Notes under the pieces: generated by a model
What the model was told of the DNA's origin: nothing
Databases searched by the model: none
Seen by the model: the letters and a program-made list of their open reading frames with translations, nothing else
Translations under genes and position numbers: made by a program
Shown: one piece after another, positions 47,250-54,639 of the stretch
How positions within the stretch are numbered: position 1 is the stretch's first letter
How the letters are laid out: every line of letters starts with the position of its first letter
Origin: Oryzomicrobium terrae
Lineage (GTDB): Bacteria; Pseudomonadota; Gammaproteobacteria; Burkholderiales; Rhodocyclaceae
Assembly (NCBI RefSeq): GCF_008274805.1
Contig: NZ_CP022579.1
Coordinates: 1,922,001 to 1,986,000, forward strand
DNA: 64,000 bases
Direction: 5' to 3'

Positions 47250-47918
47250 ATGCACGCCTCCGCTCCCCACCCGGAAGGCCTGACCCCAAGCGAGGCCATT
47301 GCCTGGCAGCGTCGGCAGGCACCACGGGTGGAAACCACCGACCGACTCCCTGCCTTGGCGGAACTGACCCGGGTCGCGGGAGTTGATGTGGGCTTCGAAG
47401 ACCTGGGGCGAATCACCCGGGCGGCGGTGGCCGTACTCTCCTATCCCGACCTGCAGCCAGTCGAGCAGGCAATAGCGCGATTACCCACCACCTTTCCCTA
47501 CATCCCCGGATTGCTGTCGTTCCGCGAGGCACCGGCCGTTCTGGCGGCACTCGCCCAACTGTCCGCACTCCCCGAAGTGCTCCTGGTCGATGGCCAAGGC
47601 TTGGCCCATCCGCGCCGCTTCGGTCTGGCCTGTCATCTTGGCGTACTGACCGATCTTCCTGCCATAGGGGTGGGCAAGACCCGTCTAACCGGCACCTATG
47701 TGGAGCCCGGCCAGGAGCGCGGTGCCTGGAGTCCCCTGGAGCACAAGGGCGAGACCATCGGCGCGGTGCTACGCAGCCGCTCGGGCGTCGCCCCCTTGTT
47801 CATTTCCATCGGCCACCGTATCAGCCTGCCTACGGCCCTGGCGCTGACCATGGCCTGTACCCGCCGTTACCGTCTGCCCGAGACGACCCGGGCAGCGCAC
47901 CGGCTCGCTTCCGGCTAA
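47250..47918 (+). CDS. nfi: Endonuclease V
   Basis: A 222-residue endonuclease V, which nicks DNA next to deaminated bases such as inosine. [12 protein letters not shown] holds the first catalytic Asp, [15 protein letters not shown] is the conserved wedge region, [21 protein letters not shown] the second Asp and [11 protein letters not shown] the conserved Lys. The C-terminus has [15 protein letters not shown]. The usual DV/D pattern is present (V-D-V-G). The start lies 1 bp after the phosphodiesterase stop. The convergent S4 gene begins its stop 9 bp downstream. Confidence 0.95.
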   Translation: MHASAPHPEGLTPSEAIAWQRRQAPRVETTDRLPALAELTRVAGVDVGFEDLGRITRAAVAVLSYPDLQPVEQAIARLPTTFPYIPGLLSFREAPAVLAALAQLSALPEVLLVDGQGLAHPRRFGLACHLGVLTDLPAIGVGKTRLTGTYVEPGQERGAWSPLEHKGETIGAVLRSRSGVAPLFISIGHRISLPTALALTMACTRRYRLPETTRAAHRLASG

Positions 47919-47927
47919 CGCACCGGC

Positions 47928-48146
47928 TCAATCCGTTTCGGCCACCAGCAGGATTTCTTCGGCGCCAAAACGAACCCGCTGCCCCGGGCGCAACTTGGCG
48001 CGCTTGCGGCTTTCCACCTGGCCATCAACCTTCACCAGCCCCTCTTCCACCGCGCTATGGGCCTCCCCACCGGATTCGACCAGGCTGGCGGCTTTGAGAA
48101 GTTGATCGAGCTGGATGTAATCGCCGCGGACGGGAAAGGTAATCAT
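47928..48146 (-). CDS. S4-domain RNA-binding protein (YbcJ-like)
   Basis: A 72-residue protein that is almost wholly an S4 domain: YIQLDQLLKAASLVESGGEAHSAVEEGLVKVDGQVESRKRAKLRPGQRV. The conserved GLVKVDGQVESRKRAKLRPG motif binds RNA in relatives such as YbcJ and RqcH-associated Hsp15 types. Likely a ribosome- or RNA-associated accessory factor. Divergent from tal, and convergent with nfi. Confidence 0.9.
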   Translation of the reverse strand: MITFPVRGDYIQLDQLLKAASLVESGGEAHSAVEEGLVKVDGQVESRKRAKLRPGQRVRFGAEEILLVAETD

Positions 48147-48211
48147 GGGAATTTCCTAGGAAATACGTTGAATGGGCGGATTGTCGCAGATTTGCCCCCC
48201 CCGTCCCGACC

Positions 48212-48225
48212 TTGATGTAAACCAA
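48212..48225. promoter_or_regulatory. Possible FNR/Anr-like box between the S4 gene and tal
   Basis: TTGAT-GTAA-ACCAA differs from TTGAT-N4-ATCAA by one base. It lies in the divergent gap, 82 bp before tal. A single half-perfect match may be chance. Confidence 0.3.
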
Positions 48226-48306
48226 ATGACAGGAAAAAATCCCCGCTACACTGCCGGGCTTCATCAAGCGTTATTGCGCCCTGTCAGAACGACCTTCACT
48301 GCCATC

Positions 48307-49365
48307 ATGTCCTCCCGACTCCTCTCCGTGGCCGATCTCGGCCAACAGCTCTGGCTCGACAACCTCACTCGTCACCTCCTGGATTCCGGCGAACTGGCCC
48401 GGCTTGCGGACGAGGACGGCATTGCCGGCGTGACCTCCAACCCGGCCATCTTCTACAACGCGCTCAAGAACGACCCAACCTACCAGCAGGCCCTGACCGA
48501 ACTTCGGCCGCGCATCACGGATGCAGAAGCCCGTTTCGAAGCGCTAGCCCTGCCGGATATCCGCCAGGCCTGCGACTTGTTCCAAGGCGTCTACATGGCA
48601 TCGGGGGGGACCCAGGGATTCGTCAGTTTCGAAGTCTCGCCATTGCTGGCCCATGATGCCGCGGGCACAGCCGCCGCCGCCCGCCGGCTCTGGCAGGCGA
48701 TCGACCGGCCCAACGCCATGATCAAGATCCCGGCCACTCCGGCCGGTCTCCAGGCCATCGAAGACACCATCTACGCCGGCATCAACGTAAACGTCACCCT
48801 GATCTTTTCCAACCGCCAATTGCAGGGCGTACAGGCGGCCCACCGGCGCGGCCTGGAACGGCGCCGGGCCGAAGGACTGGCGCTTACAGGCATCGCCTCG
48901 GTCGCCAGCGTGTTCATCAGCCGCATCGACGCCGCCATCGACACCCGTTTGCCGGCCGACCTACAAGGCAAAACGGCCATTTCCAGCGCCAAGATGGCCT
49001 ATGCGCAATGGATCGACGAGATCCGTTCCAGCTTCACCCCCCTGGCGGAACTCGGGGCTCAGCCCCAGTGGCTGTTGTGGGCCTCGACCTCGGCCAAGAA
49101 CCCGGCCTACCGGGACGTTCTCTACGTCGAAGAACTGATCGGCCCCCACACCATCAACACCGTACCCGACACCACCTTGGCCGCGTTCCGCGACCATGGC
49201 GAAGCCGAAGCGCGCCTCACCGATCACTGGGTTGAAGCCCGCCAGGTACTGGCCCGGGTAGCAGCCGCCGGCATCGACCTGGATCAGCTCGGCGACGAGT
49301 TGCAACAGGCCGGCTTGGCCCAGTTCGACGAGGCCTACGCCAAACTGCTGGCGCTGGTAGCCTGA
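48307..49365 (+). CDS. tal: Transaldolase (long type)
   Basis: A 352-residue class I transaldolase of the long bacterial type, transferring a dihydroxyacetone unit in the pentose-phosphate pathway. DGIAGVTSNPAIFYNAL and PNAMIKIPATPAGLQAIEDTIYAGINVNVTLIFS contain the Schiff-base Lys (MIKIPAT) and active-site Asp/Asn. The fold closes with PQWLLWASTSAKNPAY. Start ATG 48307 follows the family; the track's longer frame adds 45 unrelated residues. Its 3' end overlaps the convergent YkgJ gene by 31 bp. Confidence 0.95.
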   Translation: MSSRLLSVADLGQQLWLDNLTRHLLDSGELARLADEDGIAGVTSNPAIFYNALKNDPTYQQALTELRPRITDAEARFEALALPDIRQACDLFQGVYMASGGTQGFVSFEVSPLLAHDAAGTAAAARRLWQAIDRPNAMIKIPATPAGLQAIEDTIYAGINVNVTLIFSNRQLQGVQAAHRRGLERRRAEGLALTGIASVASVFISRIDAAIDTRLPADLQGKTAISSAKMAYAQWIDEIRSSFTPLAELGAQPQWLLWASTSAKNPAYRDVLYVEELIGPHTINTVPDTTLAAFRDHGEAEARLTDHWVEARQVLARVAAAGIDLDQLGDELQQAGLAQFDEAYAKLLALVA

Positions 49366-49721
49366 TTTTCTTCAAGCGGCGGCAAGCCATGCCGCCGCCG
49401 TGCCCGGGTGCAAGCCTCGTCACCAATCCCCAGAGCCGCATAGGGATTGAACTCACGGCATGGGCTGGGGCGCTGGGCATAAATGGTGCACCTCGTTTCC
49501 TTGCCCACTTCGCCAGACAGGGCCACGCAGCGGGACTCATTCTCGTCGGTGCCCTTCATGCGCAGCAGCGTACCGATCACCGGAACAACCATTTCCCGTG
49601 GCACTCCGCCGGCATAGCCCAACCCTCCCCCTTCACCCTCGGCCTGATGAAAATCCACGCGAAAGGCAGCGCAGCAAGCGCCGCATTGCTGGCATGGACT
49701 GAGGGCAGTGGTTGGGGGCAT
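49335..49721 (-). CDS. YkgJ-family Cys-cluster protein
   Basis: A 128-residue CxxC-zinc-cluster protein of the YkgJ family: CQQCGACC near the N-terminus and RCVAL ... RCTIYAQRPSPCREFNPY downstream supply the conserved Cys ligands for a metal or Fe-S site. Function unknown in the family. The start at complement 49721 is where likeness begins. Its 3' end runs 31 bp into the end of tal from the opposite strand, so the two messages are antisense at their tails. Confidence 0.85.
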   Translation of the reverse strand: MPPTTALSPCQQCGACCAAFRVDFHQAEGEGGGLGYAGGVPREMVVPVIGTLLRMKGTDENESRCVALSGEVGKETRCTIYAQRPSPCREFNPYAALGIGDEACTRARRRHGLPPLEENQATSASSLA

Positions 49722-50011
49722 GGCTGAAACGGTCACAACGGGGCCTGTAGCGCAAAAAAACGGCTGGAATTGTAGCCCAGCCGCACCCGCCGTTTTGCCC
49801 GGATTCACGCCTTGTTGCCTGACCGATGCAGAGCAGTTTCGCCAACTTCCATGGTGGAAACCGCACTGCTCGATCACACTGCAGAGGCCACATCGCGGGC
49901 TTTCCCGCCCCTGCCACCGCAACGGTGGGATGCACGGGATGCTTGTCTCGAGTCAAGTCGGGCGCATCGCGCTTAATCGGCAGCGTATTGAAGTGAACCG
50001 CCCGCGCAGGC

Positions 50012-50086
50012 TTACAGCCAGACACTCCGGGCCCACATACCCAACATCAAGTGCTGAACCTCCTGCACTACCGTCACGGTCTTCAT
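50012..50086 (-). CDS. Possible 24-residue peptide
   Basis: MKTVTVVQEVQHLMLGMWARSVWL is preceded by GGGAG at good spacing (6 bp). It is very short, matches no family I know, and could be chance. Its message would run away from the flagellin gene, starting in the AT-rich block. Confidence 0.2.
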   Translation of the reverse strand: MKTVTVVQEVQHLMLGMWARSVWL

Positions 50087-50149
50087 AGCGATCTCCCAGC
50101 CTTCTATCGGCAGAAATGGTCGACCAACGATAGCTATTGATTATCAAGA

Positions 50150-50176
50150 AATGAAATTCAATTCTTGAATTTCATT
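50150..50176. repeat. Perfect 12-bp AT-rich inverted repeat
   Basis: AATGAAATTCAA, loop TTC, TTGAATTTCATT. It lies about 75 bp upstream of the sigma-28 promoter. There is no T-run, so it is not a standard terminator. Operator or remnant of transferred DNA are both possible. Confidence 0.6.
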
Positions 50177-50248
50177 CATAGCGTCCAGCTATCAAAAATC
50201 TATTACCAACCGCTGGCCATCAAAACTAAACCATTCGCCCCCCGTAGT

Positions 50249-50275
50249 TAAAGTTTGTTTACATCCGGCCGTTAT
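50249..50275 (+). promoter_or_regulatory. Sigma-28 (FliA) flagellar promoter
   Basis: TAAAGTTT (50249-50256), 11-bp spacer, GCCGTTAT (50268-50275). This matches the class III flagellar consensus TAAAGTTT-N11-GCCGATAA exactly in the -35 and spacer and at 6 of 8 in the -10. The flagellin-protease gene starts 63 bp downstream. Confidence 0.9.
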
Positions 50276-50337
50276 GCAGGTTGGATGCCGCCCTGCGCGA
50301 CAGGCTTGTCTGTGCCGGTCATCCAGCCACGATAACC

Positions 50338-52026
50338 ATGCAAATAAACACCAACCTAGACGCCGCGTTCACGGCCCGCCAATTGAGCGGTGCAGAGAAC
50401 ACGCTCACCCGCGCCTACCGCCGGCTATCGTCTGGGTTGCGTATCAATTCGGCTGCTGACGATGCCGCGGGGCTGGCGATTTCAGAACGCATGACCGGGC
50501 AAATACGTGGTTCGCGCCAGGCGGCCCGCAATGCCAACGACGGTATCTCGTTACTGCAGACGGCCGACGGTTCCCTCTCATCCGTCTCTGATGCGTTGCA
50601 GCGCATCCGCGAACTGTCGGTCCAGGCTGCCAACGACACCAACTCCTCCAGTGACCGCCAAGCGCTCCAGGATGAAGCCCGCCAACTAGTCCAGGAAATT
50701 TCCCGCATGGGGGAAACCGCCGAATTCAACGGCGAAAAAATTTTCTCCCAGAGCCATTCCAGTATCGGCGGCGACCCGAACAAACGGGCCGTGCTCGACG
50801 GCATGCGTATCGGCTGGCTGTCCAGTTCGGAAACGCGGATCGCCCAGTATTACGGTATCCAGGGCGGTGGCGAAAAGATGTACATCGGCGTTTCCAGCTT
50901 CACCGACGGCCCTGGCAATATCGCCGCCTTTGTCGGTCCACCGAGCCAGCCCGGCTATTTCCAAGACCTGCAGGTGGACATGGCCGATGCCACTCCGGCC
51001 AACTTGCCCAACGGCGGCACCTATCCCTTCTACACAGACCGCACGGTCATGCACGAAATGGTGCACGCGGTCATGAACAGCGCCATCACCCAGAGCGTCC
51101 CGACCTGGTTCAAGGAGGGCTCGGCCGAATTCATCCACGGTGCCGACGAACGCCTGAAGATCGACATTGCCGCCGCAGGCGGGGGCGCTGCCGGCATGGC
51201 CGCCGTCGTCGGTTCGGTCAATGGCGCAGGCTGGGCCAGCGACTCCCAGCACTACTCCGGGGCTTACGTAAAAGTGCGTTATCTGCACGACCAGCTCAAG
51301 GCGGCCGGCGCGGGCGGCATCAAGGGCTTGATGCAGTACCTGAACAAGAACCCTGGCAGCGATCTGGATACGGCACTACAGAGTCTCATCGGCAAAAACC
51401 TCGCCACCTTCGAAAGCGACTTCCAGGCCAATGGTGTGGCCTATATCCAGAATCGCATCAACCTGACCAATGCCGACACCGGCGCAGTGGGTGGCCTGGA
51501 TGCTGACGGAGGCCCTGAGCAGACTGCCGATTCGATCGTGCCCTTTGGCGGCGGCAAGGGCTACGACCCCAACGATGTGCTCTCGGGCTTCAAGGAAACC
51601 TTCGAGAACCTCGGTGGCGGAGCCGGATCGCGCCAGGTGAGCTTTCAGATCGGCGCCAAGGCAGGGGAAAATCTGCAGGTCGAATTGGGCGCCGTGAATG
51701 CCTTTGCCCTGGGCATCGACGATACCGATCTGAGCACCGGGGCCGGCGCCAGCGTTTCCATCGTCCATGTCGATGAAGCCCTGGCCTACGTGAACAAACA
51801 GCGCGCCCGCATCGGCGCCCAGCTTTCCCGACTGGAAACCGCGGTTACAAACCTGCAGAGCAGCGAGCAGAACCTGATCGCCAGCCGTTCGCGCATCCAG
51901 GACACCGACTACGCCGCCGAGACCGCAGGACTGGCGCGTTCGCAGATCCTCCAGCAAGCCGCCGGCGGCCTCATCGCCCAGACCAAAGTCACCGGTCAAC
52001 TCGTGCTCGGACTGCTGCGCGCCTGA
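50338..52026 (+). CDS. Flagellinolysin: flagellin with inserted zinc metalloprotease domain
   Basis: A 562-residue flagellin. Residues 1-140 are the D0/D1 filament part (MQINTNLDAAFTARQLSGAE ... RLSSGLRINSAADDAAGLAIS ... NDGISLLQTADGSL) and about 430-562 the C-terminal D1/D0 (LETAVTNLQSSEQNL ... IQDTDYAAETAGLARSQILQQA). Between them, the variable surface region carries a gluzincin-type zinc protease: HEMVH (239-243) with catalytic Glu240, followed by WFKEG (Glu260 as likely third ligand) and AEF. Proteolytic flagellins of this kind (flagellinolysins) are known to assemble into active filaments. Start is ATG 50338 because flagellins begin with this motif; a TTG at 50281 would add 19 residues. 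The ribosome site is poor. It has its own FliA promoter and terminator and no flagellar neighbour. Confidence 0.95.
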   Translation: MQINTNLDAAFTARQLSGAENTLTRAYRRLSSGLRINSAADDAAGLAISERMTGQIRGSRQAARNANDGISLLQTADGSLSSVSDALQRIRELSVQAANDTNSSSDRQALQDEARQLVQEISRMGETAEFNGEKIFSQSHSSIGGDPNKRAVLDGMRIGWLSSSETRIAQYYGIQGGGEKMYIGVSSFTDGPGNIAAFVGPPSQPGYFQDLQVDMADATPANLPNGGTYPFYTDRTVMHEMVHAVMNSAITQSVPTWFKEGSAEFIHGADERLKIDIAAAGGGAAGMAAVVGSVNGAGWASDSQHYSGAYVKVRYLHDQLKAAGAGGIKGLMQYLNKNPGSDLDTALQSLIGKNLATFESDFQANGVAYIQNRINLTNADTGAVGGLDADGGPEQTADSIVPFGGGKGYDPNDVLSGFKETFENLGGGAGSRQVSFQIGAKAGENLQVELGAVNAFALGIDDTDLSTGAGASVSIVHVDEALAYVNKQRARIGAQLSRLETAVTNLQSSEQNLIASRSRIQDTDYAAETAGLARSQILQQAAGGLIAQTKVTGQLVLGLLRA

Positions 52027-52045
52027 TCTTGCCCATGCCCCAAGC

Positions 52046-52077
52046 AAAAGCCCGGGAGAAGAACCCCGGGCTTTTTT
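52046..52077 (+). terminator. Rho-independent terminator of the flagellin-protease gene
   Basis: AAAAGCCCGGG and CCCGGGCTTTT form an 11-bp stem with an 8-nt loop and a T6 tail, 20 bp after the stop. Confidence 0.92.
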
Positions 52078-52119
52078 CATTGGAAAAAGCAGGGAACCCT
52101 AGCAAGCCACGAATCTATC

Positions 52120-52236
52120 AGGGCGATCGGGGATCTCGGGGATCTCGGGGATCTCGGGGATCTCGGGGATCTCGGGGATCTCGGGGATCTCGGGGATCTC
52201 GGGGGTCGCGGGGGTCACAGGGGTCACAGGGATCGC
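52120..52236. repeat. Tandem 9-bp repeat (GGGGATCTC), eight perfect copies plus degenerate units
   Basis: Eight exact copies of GGGGATCTC run from 52129 to 52200, with one degenerate unit before and four after (GGGGGTCGC, GGGGGTCAC, AGGGGTCAC, AGGGATCGC). The unit is a multiple of three, so all frames stay open, giving RGS repeats in one plus frame. Each perfect copy contains GATC. It sits between the flagellin terminator and the cytochrome gene, and is likely unstable in copy number. Confidence 0.95.
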
Positions 52237-52339
52237 GCCATCCATATTTCGGTTGCCAGCCCCGCCCTTCCCAGAGGCAAATATAGCGATACCCCCTACG
52301 CCTATAGGAAAAAGTACCTATCAGAATCGCCTGAACTCG

Positions 52340-52368
52340 CTATTCCCCTACTCAAGGCAAGGGAATAG
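52340..52368 (+). promoter_or_regulatory. Inverted repeat in the cytochrome leader
   Basis: CTATTCCC (52340-52347) and GGGAATAG (52361-52368) form an 8-bp inverted repeat 33 bp before the cytochrome start; a CCTATAGG palindrome lies at 52301-52308. Possible operator sites; no factor is identified. Confidence 0.35.
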
Positions 52369-52401
52369 GCTGGAGATGTTTTCACTACTGGAATGACGTC
52401 C

Positions 52402-54492
52402 ATGAACACCCCACGTAACCTGCGCAACCCCCGCCCCCTGGGGTTGAGGGAGGCCGCCCTGGCATTCCTCGCCGTGGGCCTGGGCAGCCTGCTGGCCCCC
52501 CAGGCCATTGCTGCTCCCTCTTCCACCCCGGATGCTGAAATCCTCAAGCGCGGCGAATACGTCGCCCGCTTGGGCGATTGCGTGGCCTGCCATACCGCCC
52601 CCGGGGGCAAGCCGATGGCCGGCGGGTTGGAACTGAAGACGCCCTTCGGCGCCATCTACTCCACCAACATCACCCCGGATGCCAAAACCGGCCTCGGCAG
52701 CTACACCTTCGCCCAGTTCGATCGCGCCATGCGCAAGGGCGTCGCCGCCGACGGACACAACCTCTACCCGGCCATGCCCTACCCCTCCTACGCCAAGACC
52801 AGCGAAGAGGACATGCGGGCCCTCTATGCCTATCTGCAGCACGGCGTCCCGGCTGTAGACCAGGCCAATAAGAAGAGCGAAATGAAGTGGCCCTTCAGCA
52901 TGCGCTGGGGGCTGTCGCTGTGGAACTGGGCCTTCATCGATGCCAAACCCTTCCAGCCCGATCCGCAGAAGGACGCCGTCTGGAACCGGGGCGCCTATCT
53001 GGTCCAGGGCCTGGGGCACTGCGGCTCCTGTCACACCCCTCGGGGCATCGCCTTCCAGGAGAAGGCCATGAGCGACGCTGGCAGCAAGGGCAAGCACTAC
53101 CTGGTCGGCGAGACGGTCGAATCCTGGCGCGCCCTGAGCCTGCGCGGCCTGTGGACCGTGGAAGACACCACCCTCTTCCTCAAGACCGGGCAAAACCGCT
53201 TCGCCACTGCCTCCGGCAACATGGCCGACGTGATTCACCACAGCACCCAGCACGTCAAGGACGATGACCTGGTGGCCATCGCCACCTACCTCAAGTCCCT
53301 GCCCCCGGGCGAGCACGAGCTGCCGGCACCAAGCACACCCCGCACCACCGTGGCGGGCAAGGTGCCGGACAACCTGTTCACCTCCCGGGGCGGCTTGGCC
53401 TACGTGCAGTTCTGCGTCGACTGCCACCGCCAGGACGGCGGCGGCGTGAGCAAGATCTTCCCGCCCCTGGCCGGCAACCCGGCGGTGACGGCGAAGGAGC
53501 CGGCCACTCTGCTGCACATCACCCTGACCGGCTGGAAAACCGCCTCCACAGCGGCCCATCCCCGGGTGTTCACCATGCCCGGCTTCGCCCGCCTCAATGA
53601 CCAGGAACTGGCGGAATTGCTCACCTTCGTCCGCGCCAGCTGGGGTAACGGCTCCTCCGCGGTAAGCGCTGCCGAAGTGAAGAAGATGCGCGCCGAGGTC
53701 GTCAAGGAAGATCCCAAGGCCATCGACAACAGCAAGTTCGAGACGCCGCGCCTGGCCGACATGCTGAGCAAGCCTAACGCCACTCAACTGGTGCGCGGCA
53801 TGCGCCTGCACCTGGAAACCAAGGATCTGCTGCCGAACAACGTGGGCAATCAGCTCAACTGCACCAGTTGCCACCTGAACTCCGGCACCGTGGCCGACGG
53901 CTCCCCCTTCGTCGGTGTCTCCGCCATGTTCCCCAGCTACGCCCCCCGGGCCGGCCGCACCATCACCCTGGAGGACCGCATTAACGGCTGCTTCAAGCGT
54001 TCCATGAACGGCAAGCCCCTGCCCGTGGAATCGCCCGACATGAAGGCCATGGTCGCCTACTTCGACTGGATGAAAGGCGCCACCAAGCCGGAAGACAAGG
54101 TGCCCGGCCGCGGTGTGGGCAAGATCGACCGTTCCCTGAAGCCCGACCCCGACAATGGCAAGAAGATCTACGCCGCCCAGTGCGCCATCTGCCACGGTGA
54201 GAACGGCGAAGGGCTCAAGTCGGCCGACTGCAAGATGGTCTATCCGCCGCTGTGGGGCGACCAGTCCTTCAACATCGGCGCCGGCATGGCCCGCACCTAC
54301 ACCGCCGCCGCCTTCGTAAAGCGCAACATGCCGATCGGCTTCCACGCCAAGTTCCCCTTGGGCCAGGGCGGTTTGTCGGACCAGGAGGCGCTGGATGTGG
54401 CGGAGTACTTCAGCCACCAGCCCCGCCCGGACTTCCCCGAAAAGGTGAAGGACTGGCCGAAGGACAAGAAGCCGGAGGATGCACGCTACTGA
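52402..54492 (+). CDS. Five-haem cytochrome c: dehydrogenase-type cytochrome fused to a TsdA-like dihaem module
   Basis: A 696-residue exported cytochrome with a signal peptide ending near LLAPQAIAA. Residues 45-415 form a three-haem module (CVACH 60, CGSCH 207, CVDCH 338) like the cytochrome subunit of membrane gluconate/alcohol dehydrogenases. Residues 440-690 form a dihaem module (CTSCH 487, CAICH 594) with LEDRINGCFKRSMNGKPLP, typical of TsdA/SoxXA-like thiosulfate dehydrogenase cytochromes. Each half normally exists as a separate protein. No dehydrogenase flavoprotein or quinoprotein gene is adjacent, so its donor and acceptor are unknown. ATG 52402 has TGGA at good spacing; an ATG at 52393 is an alternative. 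Confidence 0.88.
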   Translation: MNTPRNLRNPRPLGLREAALAFLAVGLGSLLAPQAIAAPSSTPDAEILKRGEYVARLGDCVACHTAPGGKPMAGGLELKTPFGAIYSTNITPDAKTGLGSYTFAQFDRAMRKGVAADGHNLYPAMPYPSYAKTSEEDMRALYAYLQHGVPAVDQANKKSEMKWPFSMRWGLSLWNWAFIDAKPFQPDPQKDAVWNRGAYLVQGLGHCGSCHTPRGIAFQEKAMSDAGSKGKHYLVGETVESWRALSLRGLWTVEDTTLFLKTGQNRFATASGNMADVIHHSTQHVKDDDLVAIATYLKSLPPGEHELPAPSTPRTTVAGKVPDNLFTSRGGLAYVQFCVDCHRQDGGGVSKIFPPLAGNPAVTAKEPATLLHITLTGWKTASTAAHPRVFTMPGFARLNDQELAELLTFVRASWGNGSSAVSAAEVKKMRAEVVKEDPKAIDNSKFETPRLADMLSKPNATQLVRGMRLHLETKDLLPNNVGNQLNCTSCHLNSGTVADGSPFVGVSAMFPSYAPRAGRTITLEDRINGCFKRSMNGKPLPVESPDMKAMVAYFDWMKGATKPEDKVPGRGVGKIDRSLKPDPDNGKKIYAAQCAICHGENGEGLKSADCKMVYPPLWGDQSFNIGAGMARTYTAAAFVKRNMPIGFHAKFPLGQGGLSDQEALDVAEYFSHQPRPDFPEKVKDWPKDKKPEDARY

Positions 54493-54552
54493 GTCCGCCA
54501 CACAACGGTGCCGGTACCACTCCGGCACCGGTTCTTCTTGATGTGGCAAAGC

Positions 54553-54584
54553 AAAAAGCCCAGGAGGAGACTCCCGGGCTTTTT
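54553..54584. terminator. Bidirectional terminator between the cytochrome gene and purL
   Basis: AAAAAGCCC-A-GGAG and CTCC-C-GGGCTTTTT form a long stem with one A/C mismatch and loop GAGA. A/T ends serve both strands. A second hairpin without a U-tract (GGTGCCGG/CCGGCACC, 54507-54529) lies upstream. Confidence 0.88.
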
Positions 54585-54639
54585 CATGGCATTGCCTAAC
54601 AGCGACAGCAGGTAGGCGACAAGCGTCGTCGCTAGGAGC

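Larger units (their letters stand above)
49722..50248. other. Gene-poor, partly AT-rich region upstream of the flagellin-protease gene
   Basis: No recognised gene. GC-rich hairpins lie near 49895-49930 (e.g. CCACCG/CGGTGG). From about 50100 to 50240 the base composition turns clearly AT-rich compared with the rest of the window. It holds a perfect 12-bp hairpin (50150-50176) and a small minus-strand open frame (50012-50086). Confidence 0.6.

Noticed and set aside
52120-52236. CRISPR array
   Set aside because: The units are 9 bp and contiguous, with no spacers.
52035-52286. An RGS-repeat protein read through the 9-bp array
   Set aside because: The frame runs through the flagellin terminator, has no ribosome site and simply reflects a repeat length divisible by three.
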